Source: CAYMKE01 sp964345135
Lineage (GTDB): Bacteria > Bacteroidota > Bacteroidia > Bacteroidales > JBBRXJ01
Length of the DNA stretch: 14,406 nucleotides
Direction of reading: 5' to 3'
Assembly: GCA_964345135.1 (NCBI GenBank)
Contig: CAYFQI010000046.1
Span: 1-14,406 of the forward strand
Positions 1 to 9,900 of this stretch are shown one piece after another. Below the pieces are notes generated by a model. The model did not search any database. It was given only the letters and a program-made list of their open reading frames with translations, and was not told the origin of the DNA. Position numbers and translations under genes: made by a program. Position 1 is the stretch's first letter. Every line of letters starts with the position of its first letter.

Positions 1-1
1 C

Positions 2-2818
2 TTTGAATGCGACTTCATTAGAAATGAAAGCGTGCAGGATGAAGACAACGCCATGCTGAGCGTAAAATACTCGGGGCCAAATGTTCCAAAACAACCGATC
101 CCTGATGTCAGGCTATTCCACTATGATGCCAGTGGTGCGGATGTTTCCCCTGAAGTCAGTATCATCCAACCATTTGACAGCGCTTATCTTGAAACAGGTT
201 TGGAATATACTATACTGGCAGAAGCATATGACGCGGATGGAATTGACAGTGTAGTTTTTACAAACAATAGTACTAAGGTGCTTACAGATACAGCCGCACC
301 TTTTGAATACAAAAACACCTTTACAGCAGGTACTTATCTAATTAAGGCAAAAGCCTTTGACCCAACAGGGAATAGCCATTCTGATTTCATCAGGGTATTT
401 GCAGAAGACTATAATGTTGTTAAAATTAATCAAACGCATGACAACATTCTGGTGGATGGTGTTATGGAAAGTGCATGGAATGATGACAGCACTCATGCTA
501 TAGCAAATAGCTCTACAGGTACTATAAGCAGTGCGAATGACCTTTCCGGTGAATACAAAGTTCAATATTCAGCCGATGGAATCTACTTTATAGTAGATGT
601 AACGGATGACATAATATCAACACCAAATGATGTGAATAAAATATTACATAATGATGGTGTTGAATTATTCCTGGATATGAACAATGGAAAGACTGATTTT
701 TATCAGGATAATGATTTTCATTATGCGCTTTCTGCTAATGGATTAATGGCTGAAATGGCAAACAATGCAGTAGCAAATGTAGATTTCGTAGTCAATACAA
801 ATAATTCAGGATATGTAATTGAAGCATTTATTCCATGGAAAACATTGAGTCACGATCCTTGTTCAGGTGATAAAATCGGATTGGAAGTCAAGATCATTGA
901 TAAAGATGAAAATGCACAAAGAGATGGCAAATTATCATGGTGGGAGACTTCATCTGATGTTGCTAATCAATCTACCAATGTATTCGGTATTGGCATACTG
1001 AAAGATATGATTACCGATACTACCGGGCCGGCAGCACCTGTTGTAATTGGGCCTGCAGATGGAGATACTACCACGAACCAGATGCCTGAATTTAATTGGG
1101 AAGCTGTATCTGATCCAAGTGGAATCCTGGGATATCATTTAGATATTAATGGGACAACTGATACGTTATCAGCTGATAAAACAGAGTATACGCCTGGTTC
1201 TGCTTTAGCGAACGGAACCTATACATGGAAATTGCGTGCTATGGATAAAGATAGTAATACAGGGCCATGGACTGCTGAATACACGCTTGAGGTAGATGAT
1301 GCTTACAATGATACCGAAGGACCTTCGGCTCCTGAATTATTAACACCTTATGATGGGGTGAACCTGGATAGCACAAATCCATTGTTAACCTGGAAATCTG
1401 TTTATGATGCAGATGGCATCAGCGAATATGAAGTTGAAATTGCCGGAACTACATATAGCGCTGGAAACAATACAAGCTATCAGGCTCCGGGACTCTCTGA
1501 AACAGATACAACATGGAGAGTAAGGGCCATAGATATAAATGGCAATGCCGGGGCATGGAGTGAGACCAGGTCATTCTTCCTGACAGGTATTACCAATCTT
1601 GCCCTTAATAAGGATGCCGCAGCGGAGTCTGTACAAGCCGGCTTTACAACCTTGGCCGGTGGGAATGATGGCGATTATGAAACACGCTGGGGAAGTGAAT
1701 TCCATGTACCTACATGGTGGTATGTCGATTTAGGGGCGGTATATGAGATAAACAAAGTAGTCATTTATTGGCAGACATCGCATGCCACTGTCTATGATTT
1801 ACGAGTAAGCCATGATGCAACGGATTGGACGACAATATATTCTGAGACCGATGGCGAACCGGAACATATCGCATTCACAGACGAAATCACCGGACTTGCT
1901 GATTCAGGCCGCTACGTAATGATGTATGCCATTGAGAGAGATTTTATTTATGGTATATCATTCTGGGAGTTTGAAGTATATAGCGGGATTCCTAAAGCAG
2001 ACACTATAGCCCCCGCGGCCCCTGTCACCATAACACCGGCTGAAGGTGATACCATTGCAGATATTACCCCATTATTTAAATGGGAAGAAGTTGTGGATGT
2101 GCATAGTGGCATCCAACGCTACGAGATCAGCATTGATGACAGTGTTCATGATGCAGGAACGGGCAGGTTTTTCAATCCCCCTGTAATATTACCAGAAGGC
2201 GAACACACCTGGAAGATAAGGGCTGTTGATGGCTCTGATAATGTAAGTAACTGGAGTGATCTTGTTACATTTACCATTGATATTAACGATACGGTGCCAC
2301 CAACTGCGCCGTCTCTCTACAGGCCATTGAATAATTACAGTACATCTGATTCAATCGTTTTATTTAAATGGTATGTAGCATCCGATTTTTATGGTATTTC
2401 AAAATATGAAATAATGGTTGGCGACAGCATTTATGATGCAGGTAATGAATTGGGGGCAACTGTTATTGTAAGCCAGGAAGGAGAATATTCATGGAAAGTA
2501 AGGGCTATTGACCTTTTTGGTAATGCCGGCCCCTGGAGTGAAACAAGATCATTTACTTATGTCATTCAAGGAATTGATGAAGTAAGTGGAGGCCAGGGCA
2601 TCACTTATTATCCAAACCCGGTTGAAGATGTACTCTTTGTTTCTGGTGACAAGAATATTGAGAAACTGATCATCACAGACCTGTCAGGAAAGGCAATGAA
2701 GATTTTGCAATCTGCAGGTATCGAATCTGTTGATGTTTCTGATTTGGCAAAAGGGATGTATATTATTTCTGTTGAATCAGCGAATGAATCATACAAAGGA
2801 ATTATTGTGAAAGAATAA
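2..2818 (+). CDS. Secreted multi-domain carbohydrate-binding protein with type IX secretion sorting tail (5' end outside window)
   Basis: The frame is open from base 2 with no stop, so the GTG at 32 is not a believable start and the N-terminus, possibly with a catalytic domain, lies upstream. Numbering from base 32, I read: residues ~8-31 like the end of a PA14 domain (KYSGPNVPKQPIP); ~38-125 Ig-like; ~130-324 CBM9-like, with DGVMESAW at its start and DGVELFLDMNN in the middle; ~330-423 and ~428-518 FN3/Ig-like modules; ~519-652 an F5/8 type C (CBM32-like) domain (NLALNKDAAAES, WWYVDLG); ~657-751 and ~754-846 two more FN3-like modules; ~854-928 a type A T9SS sorting domain (YYPNPVEDVLFV, ending YKGIIVKE). 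In Bacteroidota such tails direct proteins across the outer membrane to the surface or medium. The visible part binds glycans; any enzymatic activity must be in the missing part. It is probably cotranscribed with the GH2 gene 14 bases downstream. Domain classes are recognised by eye, the sorting tail most securely. Confidence 0.88.
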   Translation, partial: FECDFIRNESVQDEDNAMLSVKYSGPNVPKQPIPDVRLFHYDASGADVSPEVSIIQPFDSAYLETGLEYTILAEAYDADGIDSVVFTNNSTKVLTDTAAPFEYKNTFTAGTYLIKAKAFDPTGNSHSDFIRVFAEDYNVVKINQTHDNILVDGVMESAWNDDSTHAIANSSTGTISSANDLSGEYKVQYSADGIYFIVDVTDDIISTPNDVNKILHNDGVELFLDMNNGKTDFYQDNDFHYALSANGLMAEMANNAVANVDFVVNTNNSGYVIEAFIPWKTLSHDPCSGDKIGLEVKIIDKDENAQRDGKLSWWETSSDVANQSTNVFGIGILKDMITDTTGPAAPVVIGPADGDTTTNQMPEFNWEAVSDPSGILGYHLDINGTTDTLSADKTEYTPGSALANGTYTWKLRAMDKDSNTGPWTAEYTLEVDDAYNDTEGPSAPELLTPYDGVNLDSTNPLLTWKSVYDADGISEYEVEIAGTTYSAGNNTSYQAPGLSETDTTWRVRAIDINGNAGAWSETRSFFLTGITNLALNKDAAAESVQAGFTTLAGGNDGDYETRWGSEFHVPTWWYVDLGAVYEINKVVIYWQTSHATVYDLRVSHDATDWTTIYSETDGEPEHIAFTDEITGLADSGRYVMMYAIERDFIYGISFWEFEVYSGIPKADTIAPAAPVTITPAEGDTIADITPLFKWEEVVDVHSGIQRYEISIDDSVHDAGTGRFFNPPVILPEGEHTWKIRAVDGSDNVSNWSDLVTFTIDINDTVPPTAPSLYRPLNNYSTSDSIVLFKWYVASDFYGISKYEIMVGDSIYDAGNELGATVIVSQEGEYSWKVRAIDLFGNAGPWSETRSFTYVIQGIDEVSGGQGITYYPNPVEDVLFVSGDKNIEKLIITDLSGKAMKILQSAGIESVDVSDLAKGMYIISVESANESYKGIIVKE

Positions 2819-2832
2819 AAAACATTGCAAAA

Positions 2833-4632
2833 ATGAATAAAGAAAAAACAAATAATGAATTGGTTTCTCCTGCCATCCTTCAAAACCCATTAGGGAGAAA
2901 AAAAACAACCTTAAACGGGAAATGGAATTATATCATTGACTTATATGAATCCGGGTATTGGAATTACAGAGGAATTCCAAAAGAAGAAATGGATAATCCT
3001 CCCCTATCGGATGCCTATTTCTTAAATGCCAAACCCAAAGACAATACCGAGCGCATTGAATTTGATTTTGACATATCCCCCACCATGAACATCCCCGGAG
3101 ATTGGAATTCGCAAGCAGAAAAACTATATTATTATGAAGGGTCTATATGGTTTAAAAAATCGTTTGATTACAAAAAATCCGCAACAAACAACCGGATATT
3201 TGTCCACTTTGGAGCCGCCAATTACAGGACAGATGTATATGTTAATTCCAAAAAAGTTGGATTTCATGAAGGTGGATTCACTCCTTTTTATTTTGAAATT
3301 ACCGAACATGTAAAAGAGAAAGATAATTTTATCATTGTAAGGGTTGATGCCAGGCGTAAAAAAACCAATGTCCCGGCTTTAAATGCTGACTGGTGGAATT
3401 ATGGAGGGATAACCCGGGATGTAGACATTATTGAAACACCGGCTAATTACATTGAAGATTATAAGATTCAATTGAAAAAGAGTGATAATAAAGTAATTTC
3501 CGGATATATTAAATTAAATGGAAATGCAACGGAAAATAAAGAAATAACTTTATCCATCTCGGAACTTAACATCAATGAAAAATATACCATCTCATCCAAT
3601 GAGATGGTTGACTTTGAAATAGAGAATGACAATATCGTATACTGGTGTCCTGAGGACCCTAAATTATATGATGTTGAACTGATCAACGGAGATGAAATAA
3701 TTCATGACAAAATCGGTTTTCGGACTATAGAAGTAAAAGGTACAGAGATTCTGTTGAACGGGAAACCTCAATTTTTAAGAGGGATCAGCATTCATGAAGA
3801 AAATCCCATGAGGGCTAACCGCAATTATTGTAAAGAAGATGCTCAAATGATGCTCAATTGGGCAAAAGAACTGGGATGTAATTTTGTTCGTCTGGCTCAT
3901 TATCCACATAATGAATACATGGTCAGGTTGGCCGAAGAAATGGGTTTTATGATTTGGGATGAAGACCCGGTTTACTGGAACGTCTTGTTTAATCATAAAC
4001 CAACCTATGACAGAGCCGTAGAAATGATGAAAGAATTAATTCACAGGGATAAAAACAGGGCAGGGGTTATTATATGGTCAATGGCAAACGAAACCCCGGT
4101 AGGCGAAGAAAGGAATAAATTTTTGACAAACCTGGTAAATGTAGCCAAATCAATTGACGATACCAGATTGGTCAGCTCTGCACTGGAGGTGTCTTTAATA
4201 GAAGGGAAACCCAACCATTACACGATTGATGATCCAATGGCTGAGGTTATGGACATTGTCAGTTTCAACCAATACATTGGATGGTATGATGGCACCCATG
4301 ACAAGTGTGCTGAACTAACATGGGATATAAAACAGGAAAAGCCTGTATTTATATCTGAATGTGGAGGAGGTGCTTTGGGAGGTTTTTATGCTGACAGCAA
4401 TACCAGATGGTCTGAAGAATACCAGGAAAAATTATATGAAGAAACGGTTAAAATGCTTAAAAAAATACCTCAATTCAGGGGAATGTCTCCATGGATACTG
4501 GCCGATTTCCGTTCGCCAAAGAGAAATTTAACCAATGTGCAGGATGGCTGGAACAGGAAAGGTGTAGTTGCAGAGAACGGTCATAAGAAAAAAGCCTTTT
4601 TTGTGTTACAGCAATTTTATTCAAAGATATAA
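2833..4632 (+). CDS. Glycoside hydrolase family 2, beta-glucuronidase-like
   Basis: At 599 residues this is close to the usual length of bacterial beta-glucuronidases. Layout: N-terminal jelly-roll sugar-binding domain ~25-200 (LNGKW, IPGDWN, YEGSIWFKK), Ig-like domain ~205-300, and TIM barrel ~301-599 starting at LNGKPQFLRGISIHEE. The general acid/base is Glu420 (WSMANE) and the nucleophile Glu509 (FISECGG). The C-terminal region contains WNRKG, giving Asn574-x-Lys576; in E. coli beta-glucuronidase the matching Asn-x-Lys contacts the uronate carboxylate, so removal of terminal beta-glucuronate or a related uronic acid is the best guess. Beta-galactosidase-type GH2 activity is less likely. 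The N-terminus (MNKEKTNNELVSP) has no hydrophobic stretch, so the protein appears cytoplasmic, unlike its exported neighbours. Start: the first ATG, 14 bases after the previous stop. No Shine-Dalgarno is seen, as is normal in Bacteroidota. Confidence 0.93.
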   Translation: MNKEKTNNELVSPAILQNPLGRKKTTLNGKWNYIIDLYESGYWNYRGIPKEEMDNPPLSDAYFLNAKPKDNTERIEFDFDISPTMNIPGDWNSQAEKLYYYEGSIWFKKSFDYKKSATNNRIFVHFGAANYRTDVYVNSKKVGFHEGGFTPFYFEITEHVKEKDNFIIVRVDARRKKTNVPALNADWWNYGGITRDVDIIETPANYIEDYKIQLKKSDNKVISGYIKLNGNATENKEITLSISELNINEKYTISSNEMVDFEIENDNIVYWCPEDPKLYDVELINGDEIIHDKIGFRTIEVKGTEILLNGKPQFLRGISIHEENPMRANRNYCKEDAQMMLNWAKELGCNFVRLAHYPHNEYMVRLAEEMGFMIWDEDPVYWNVLFNHKPTYDRAVEMMKELIHRDKNRAGVIIWSMANETPVGEERNKFLTNLVNVAKSIDDTRLVSSALEVSLIEGKPNHYTIDDPMAEVMDIVSFNQYIGWYDGTHDKCAELTWDIKQEKPVFISECGGGALGGFYADSNTRWSEEYQEKLYEETVKMLKKIPQFRGMSPWILADFRSPKRNLTNVQDGWNRKGVVAENGHKKKAFFVLQQFYSKI

Positions 4633-4676
4633 CTTCCATTTAAACACAAACAAATAATATTTTTTCTACTATCTTA

Positions 4677-4706
4677 TTGGTTAATATAAGAATATTCTTA
4701 TTTTTA
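4677..4706 (+). promoter_or_regulatory. Candidate Bacteroidota-type promoter for the beta-helix gene
   Basis: A TTG at 4677-4679 is followed, after 19 bases, by TATTTTTA at 4699-4706. This fits the Bacteroides promoter layout (TTTG near -33, TAnnTTTG near -7) except for the last base of the -7 box. Transcription would begin about 20 bases before the ATG at 4733. The spacer holds the palindrome described separately. It is a single promoter-like match in AT-rich DNA, so it is tentative. Confidence 0.35.
4686..4701. repeat. Perfect 16-bp palindrome in the GH2/beta-helix gap
   Basis: The sequence ATAAGAATATTCTTAT is identical to its reverse complement. It lies between the two elements of the candidate promoter, the usual place for a dimeric regulator site. 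A run of five T follows its last base pair (4701-4705), so it could instead act as a weak terminator for the GH2 transcript, although a perfect palindrome leaves little room for a loop. The palindrome itself is certain; its role is inference. Confidence 0.5.
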
Positions 4707-4732
4707 GATTTTTTTATTAAAACAATAATATA

Positions 4733-6772
4733 ATGAATAAAAACAAAAAGCTATTTTTACTCCTTACTGTTTTATTAAGTATAATAATTTCTAATAACTT
4801 GTTTTCAAAAGATTATTATTTTTCAAACAACGGAAATGATAATGCCGATGGGTTGACGCCAAATACCAGTTTTCAAACCATCAACAAACTAAATGATTTA
4901 AAGTTGAACCCTGGTGACAGGGTGTTCTTTAGATCAGGGGACAGGTTTACCGGGACTGTTCGTTTAAAATATTCCGGAGAACCCACTAAACCAATTATCT
5001 TTACCACTTATGGAGGAGATGATAAGGCTATTCTCTCGGGTTCAAAACACATTACCGGAATCAAAAGTCTGGGCAATAATCTCTATGTAGCTCCGTGCAA
5101 ATATGAAACAGAATATTTTTTTCTTGACGGGGATTTATTGATTATCGCCCGAGAACCCAATAAAGGATTTTTCACCATGGATGGCGGCGGGAAAGATCAT
5201 TTGATTGATGCAGACCTGAAATTAAGTAAGGATGAGGTCATTGGATCTAATATTAGAATCCGTACTACAAACTGGAGTTACGAATACCGAAAAGCCGTTG
5301 ACTTCAAAAAGTCAAGAATTTTTTTCGACTCCATTCTTTACAACACATCTTTTAATTATTATACATGCAAAAAAGGATTTGGATATTACCTTGATAACCA
5401 AAAAGCATTTCTTGATGCTGACCATGAAAGCTACTGGTCTGATAACGAAAAAAAAGTATACTTTATCTCTTCTCGATATAAAAATAATTCGCACTTACAG
5501 GGGAGTGTAATAGAAAACGGAATCGTCATTGAAAACGGAACCGCTAACATACATATAGAAGGAATTGCATTAGACGGATTCATTGAGTTTGGCATTCATG
5601 CCAAAGGAAATAATAAAAACATTAAAGTTAATAATTGCGATATATTCAATATTATCAAAACAGGATTTTCTGCTGAGAAGGGGTGCGACAGTATCATCAT
5701 CACGAACAACCGTATCTCGGACATAACCGGCACGGCTATCCGGTTAAAAGCGCCCGGGCACAGTATCATTGAAAACAATAAGATGAAGCGGATTGGACTT
5801 ATTGCCGGGTATGGCGTTGATGGGAACAATGGTGCCATTGGCATATCCGTGGAAAATCTTGAAAATTTGGGACTTCCTCCTGAGGATGTATCAAATAACA
5901 ACCTAATAAGAAACAACCTGGTTGATAGTACTGGTTACATGTCGGTACGGATGGATGGATATAACAATATTTTTGAAAAAAACATTGTAAAAAACGGGTT
6001 GTTAACAATGAATGACGGGGGCCTCATCCATACCTACGGGGCAGATTCCACTACTGGTATAAATTTATCTTATACGCACAGCAGCATAATAAAAGATAAC
6101 TTTTTTATAAATTGTTATGGGAATACTGAAAGTTCAAGTAATGACCATAAAATAATAAATGGAATTTATCTGGATGCCAGGAGCAACAATTTCATAATAG
6201 AAAACAATGTTGTGATAAATTGTGGAGGTGGTATCCTTCTCAACGACAAGACCAGAGATTGTAAGGTACGAAACAACACATTATATGCAAATGGTCAAAC
6301 AGCATTAAATATCATTCAATCGGATAAATTTGATAGCCTGAATCATTGGGTCACTAACAACATTTTATTCAACACGACAAACAGAAAATCGTCATTATCA
6401 CTAACGAATAACCGGGGGACTTATATCAGGCCAGGCTATATTGACAGCAATATTTATGCCAGTCCAAATGAGATGTTTCATATAAAACGAATTATAGTAA
6501 ACAATAAAAAATGGAAAAATACAAGAGAGTATACTCTTGATGGTTGGAAGACAGAATTTGACCTGGATAAAAATTCAATGTATTGGTCAAAAATAAACGA
6601 AGGGAACGAATACCCTAAAAGTCAAATTTTCATTAATGAATCGAACAAACCCAAAAAGGTTAAACTAAACCCTGGATTTGAATATCTTGACATGAATGGA
6701 CACATCATAGTCAATGATGACTTTACCTTGCAACCACGCAGTTCAAAAATTCTTATGTACAAGATTAAATGA
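4733..6772 (+). CDS. Exported right-handed parallel beta-helix protein, probable polysaccharide lyase or glycosidase
   Basis: The 679-residue product begins with a signal peptide: Lys-rich MNKNKK, a hydrophobic core at ~7-20, and likely cleavage after LFS at ~25. There is no lipobox Cys, so it should be soluble in the periplasm or released. The mature start (YYFSNNGNDNADG, then LNPGDRVFFRSGDRF) is the cap typical of Bacteroidota beta-helix enzymes. From ~260 to ~550 the chain shows repeated short strands ending in Asn-rich turns (ITNNRIS, IIENNKM, IRNNLV, IIENNVV, VRNNTLY), the Asn ladder of a pectate-lyase-like solenoid. Residues ~585-679 look like a C-terminal beta-domain, not a T9SS tail. 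Relatives include lyases and hydrolases of acidic polysaccharides, but I cannot assign a CAZy family or catalytic residues. It lies 100 bases after the GH2 gene, same strand, with a possible promoter of its own, so it probably belongs to the same degradation system. Start chosen at the ATG that gives the complete signal peptide. Confidence 0.85.
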   Translation: MNKNKKLFLLLTVLLSIIISNNLFSKDYYFSNNGNDNADGLTPNTSFQTINKLNDLKLNPGDRVFFRSGDRFTGTVRLKYSGEPTKPIIFTTYGGDDKAILSGSKHITGIKSLGNNLYVAPCKYETEYFFLDGDLLIIAREPNKGFFTMDGGGKDHLIDADLKLSKDEVIGSNIRIRTTNWSYEYRKAVDFKKSRIFFDSILYNTSFNYYTCKKGFGYYLDNQKAFLDADHESYWSDNEKKVYFISSRYKNNSHLQGSVIENGIVIENGTANIHIEGIALDGFIEFGIHAKGNNKNIKVNNCDIFNIIKTGFSAEKGCDSIIITNNRISDITGTAIRLKAPGHSIIENNKMKRIGLIAGYGVDGNNGAIGISVENLENLGLPPEDVSNNNLIRNNLVDSTGYMSVRMDGYNNIFEKNIVKNGLLTMNDGGLIHTYGADSTTGINLSYTHSSIIKDNFFINCYGNTESSSNDHKIINGIYLDARSNNFIIENNVVINCGGGILLNDKTRDCKVRNNTLYANGQTALNIIQSDKFDSLNHWVTNNILFNTTNRKSSLSLTNNRGTYIRPGYIDSNIYASPNEMFHIKRIIVNNKKWKNTREYTLDGWKTEFDLDKNSMYWSKINEGNEYPKSQIFINESNKPKKVKLNPGFEYLDMNGHIIVNDDFTLQPRSSKILMYKIK

Positions 6773-6880
6773 TTCTTTATAAAGATATAATCAGACTGAT
6801 TTCATAGAGAATAACCGAAAACTCCATCAAAAACAGGGCATTTCAGGAGCAATGGCATTTTAAAAACAAGTCAACTTACC

Positions 6881-6910
6881 AATCTATTGAATCGAGCTAT
6901 TCAATAGATT
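6881..6910. terminator. Hairpin with 12-bp perfect stem between convergent genes, candidate bidirectional terminator
   Basis: AATCTATTGAAT (6881-6892) and its exact reverse complement ATTCAATAGATT (6899-6910) flank the 6-base loop CGAGCT. It lies 108 bases after the beta-helix stop and 67 bases from the HTCS stop, where two transcripts converge, so termination in both directions is the natural reading. The stem is AT-rich and no T-tract follows on either strand, so it is not a canonical intrinsic terminator and could instead be a protein site. A smaller repeat, AACCT-GAATG-AGGTT, lies at 6923-6937. Confidence 0.45.
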
Positions 6911-6977
6911 TCATCTCCGATCAACCTGAATGAGGTTTATTCCAATAGTATTTTATTATCGGGTGTACCTATGGCAT

Positions 6978-9900
6978 TTACATCTTTTTTAAGTTAGAAG
7001 GTGGAAAACCATAGTGATTTTTAAATGCTCTTGAGAAACTTGTCACTTCTTTAAAACCAACAACATAAGCCACTTCCGAGATAGTTTTATCGGGAGAATT
7101 TTTCAATAATTGCATTGCTTTTTTCAGCCTGCATAATTTAATGAATTCACTGGCAGAGATGCCAAGTATTGCTTTTAACTTCCTGGTAAGGTGCGTACGG
7201 CTCATCTGGATATTTTTCGATAATTCTGTAACAGAATATTCTTCCTGATGCATATTAACATAAATATCGTCTTTTACTTTTTTGATAAAATTCTCATTAT
7301 ATGATTCACTTTGCCCTTCTATTTGATCACCATCTTTCAATCCTTCATCAAAAACATATCGTTTTTTCAAGTATTCCTGTAACGTGGCCCGATTTTTTAA
7401 CAAGGTGCTGATCCTTGCTTTAAGTAGAGCGCTATTAAATGGTTTCATAACATAATCATCTGCCCCGGATGTATACCCTTCCAGCTTGCTATGATCTGCT
7501 GTTTTAGCCGTTAATAATATAAAGGGGATATGATTTGTTTTCTCATCATTTTTTATGGTATTGCAAAAAGACAAGCCATCCCCCCCTTTCATCATAATGT
7601 CTGAGATGATGACATCTGGTAAATATTCATAAGCTTTTTGTGCGCCTTCACGTCCATTTTTTGCTTGAATAACCTCAAAATCATTCTTAAAAATGGTGGC
7701 AATGAATGATCTCATTTCATCATCATCTTCTGCAATCAACATGATCATTTTATCTGTTACATGCTTAATATTGAACTCATCATCATGTTCAATAATGTTA
7801 TTTTCCTGCTCAATAGGAACATATTCATTTTGTCTTGTTTCCTTTTCAACATAATGATCAGGATTAAGTTCTACATTTTCCGGTATCGGGATGGAAACAA
7901 TAAAGTTGGTATATTCCGTATCATCTTCAACCCGGATGGTTCCATTCAACACTGTCACCAGTTCTTTCGTTAAAGCCAGTCCAATCCCCGTTCCTTTATA
8001 GTCTTTTTCTGTAAATTGTTCTGTCTGGTAATACCTGTCAAAGATTTTTTCTATTTCATTTTTTGATATTTTTTCCCCAGTGTTAGATACTTTAAAATAA
8101 TTAAATGATTTGGATTGTTCCTTATCATTGATATGTTGAGAGGATTTTTCCTGTTTTATTGAATCAAACTCAATATTAATTTTTCCGGATTTTTCAGTAT
8201 ATTTAAATGCATTCGATAAAAGGTTGAAAAGTATTGTTTCCAGCTTGTAGGCATCAAAATAACAAGAAAAAGTTTCATACGGACTGTTAAACGTGTATTG
8301 GATCGCTTTAGAATGAGACACGAAATAAAATGAATGATATATATTTTTAATAAATGGGATGATATCATCATATTGATAACATGATTTCACCTTTCCTGCT
8401 TCGATTTTTCTCAAGTCAAGGATTTGTTCGGTAAGATGCTTCATTCTTTTCGCATTCCCATAAGCAATTTCCAATTGCTTACTCATGGATTCCGGAATAT
8501 TTGAGGAGGACATCATCTGTTCTAACGGATCAATGATCAACGTAAGTGGTGACTTGTATTCATGTGATATGTTCGTAAAGAAGTTTAATTTCATTTCATC
8601 TTGTTCATGCTGAAATTTAGCTTTTTCCTGGTCTTTTTGAACATTCCTGATTCTGATTAATAAAATGATTAACCCGGTGAATATCATTAAATATAATATA
8701 AAAGCCCACCAGCTTCCCCACCATGGATGTGAAATTTTGAATGAAACAATGACCGGTGTTGGATTCCATATCCCATTATTATTTGAAGCTTTTACTTTGA
8801 ATGTATAATTTCCAGGGGGTAAATTATTATAAACTGCCATGCGCCTGTTGCCCGTGGTTAAATTCCATTGTTCCCCGAATCCCTCTAACATAAATTTAAA
8901 TTGGTTTTTACCTGGTGAAAGGTAATTGAGGGCTGTAAAAGTAAATTCAATGGATGATTGATGATATTTAAAATTAATTTTTTCTTTTGAACGCTCTATA
9001 TACCTATCGTTTAATATTTCATTATTTACTTTGATTTGGGTAATATAAACAGGAGGTGGGATTGGGTTAAATTTTAAATCATGTATACTGAAAGAATAAA
9101 ACCCTGTATTTTTTCCTCCCAAATAGAGAATGGAGTCATTCACATATAAACCTGAATAATTTATTAATAAGCCATCATTCTTATCAAAGGTGGTTATTTT
9201 TTTTGTTTTTAAATTCATTTTTGATAAACCACCAGGCGACAACATCCATAAATTACCTTTTATATCAGGCTTTATCTGGTTTATTCTATTGTCTGTCAAT
9301 CCATCTTCTTTAAAAAAGTATTCTGTTGTATTTTCTTCAGGGTGAAGCCTGTCTAATCCATAATCTGTTCCAATCCATACATCTCCCGCACTGTCAAAAA
9401 AAAGTGCATTTACATGTTGATTGCTTAATCCACTGTTGGTTTGTGGATCATACACGTAGCTTTTATGTGATTTATTTTCGGGATTATAACATACTAGTCC
9501 ATAATTGGTTCCAATCCATATGTTTCCCTTTGCATCTTCAACTAATGTATTAACCTGATATTTTACCACATTTTCCTGTTCTGTAAAATCTATGATGCTT
9601 CCATCAGGTTTTAATATGTCAATTCCCTTTTCTGTTTCAATCCAAACATTTCCTCTGCTGTCATGTAGTATTTCATAAATAGCATTATGAGACAAAATGT
9701 TTTTCTTCTCTTTGGTATTCTGAAGTATTTTAATAATTTTTTTCTTATATGGATCAAATATCGCTATACCTTCTGATGTGCCAACCCAAATATTATCTTT
9801 TTCGCCTTGTGTTATGGTCCAAATAAAATTTGCGGGCAGAGAGGTTTTACCGGGAATATTCTTAAACCGGTTGATTAAACGAAAATTTTTATCAAATAAC

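Noticed and set aside
5232..5510. 92-codon overlapping ORF within the beta-helix gene
   Set aside because: It lies in another frame of a well-supported gene and shows no domain; it is a shadow of the real coding sequence.
6923..6937. Small inverted repeat AACCT-GAATG-AGGTT as a separate HTCS terminator
   Set aside because: Only five base pairs and no T-tract; noted only with the stronger neighbouring hairpin.
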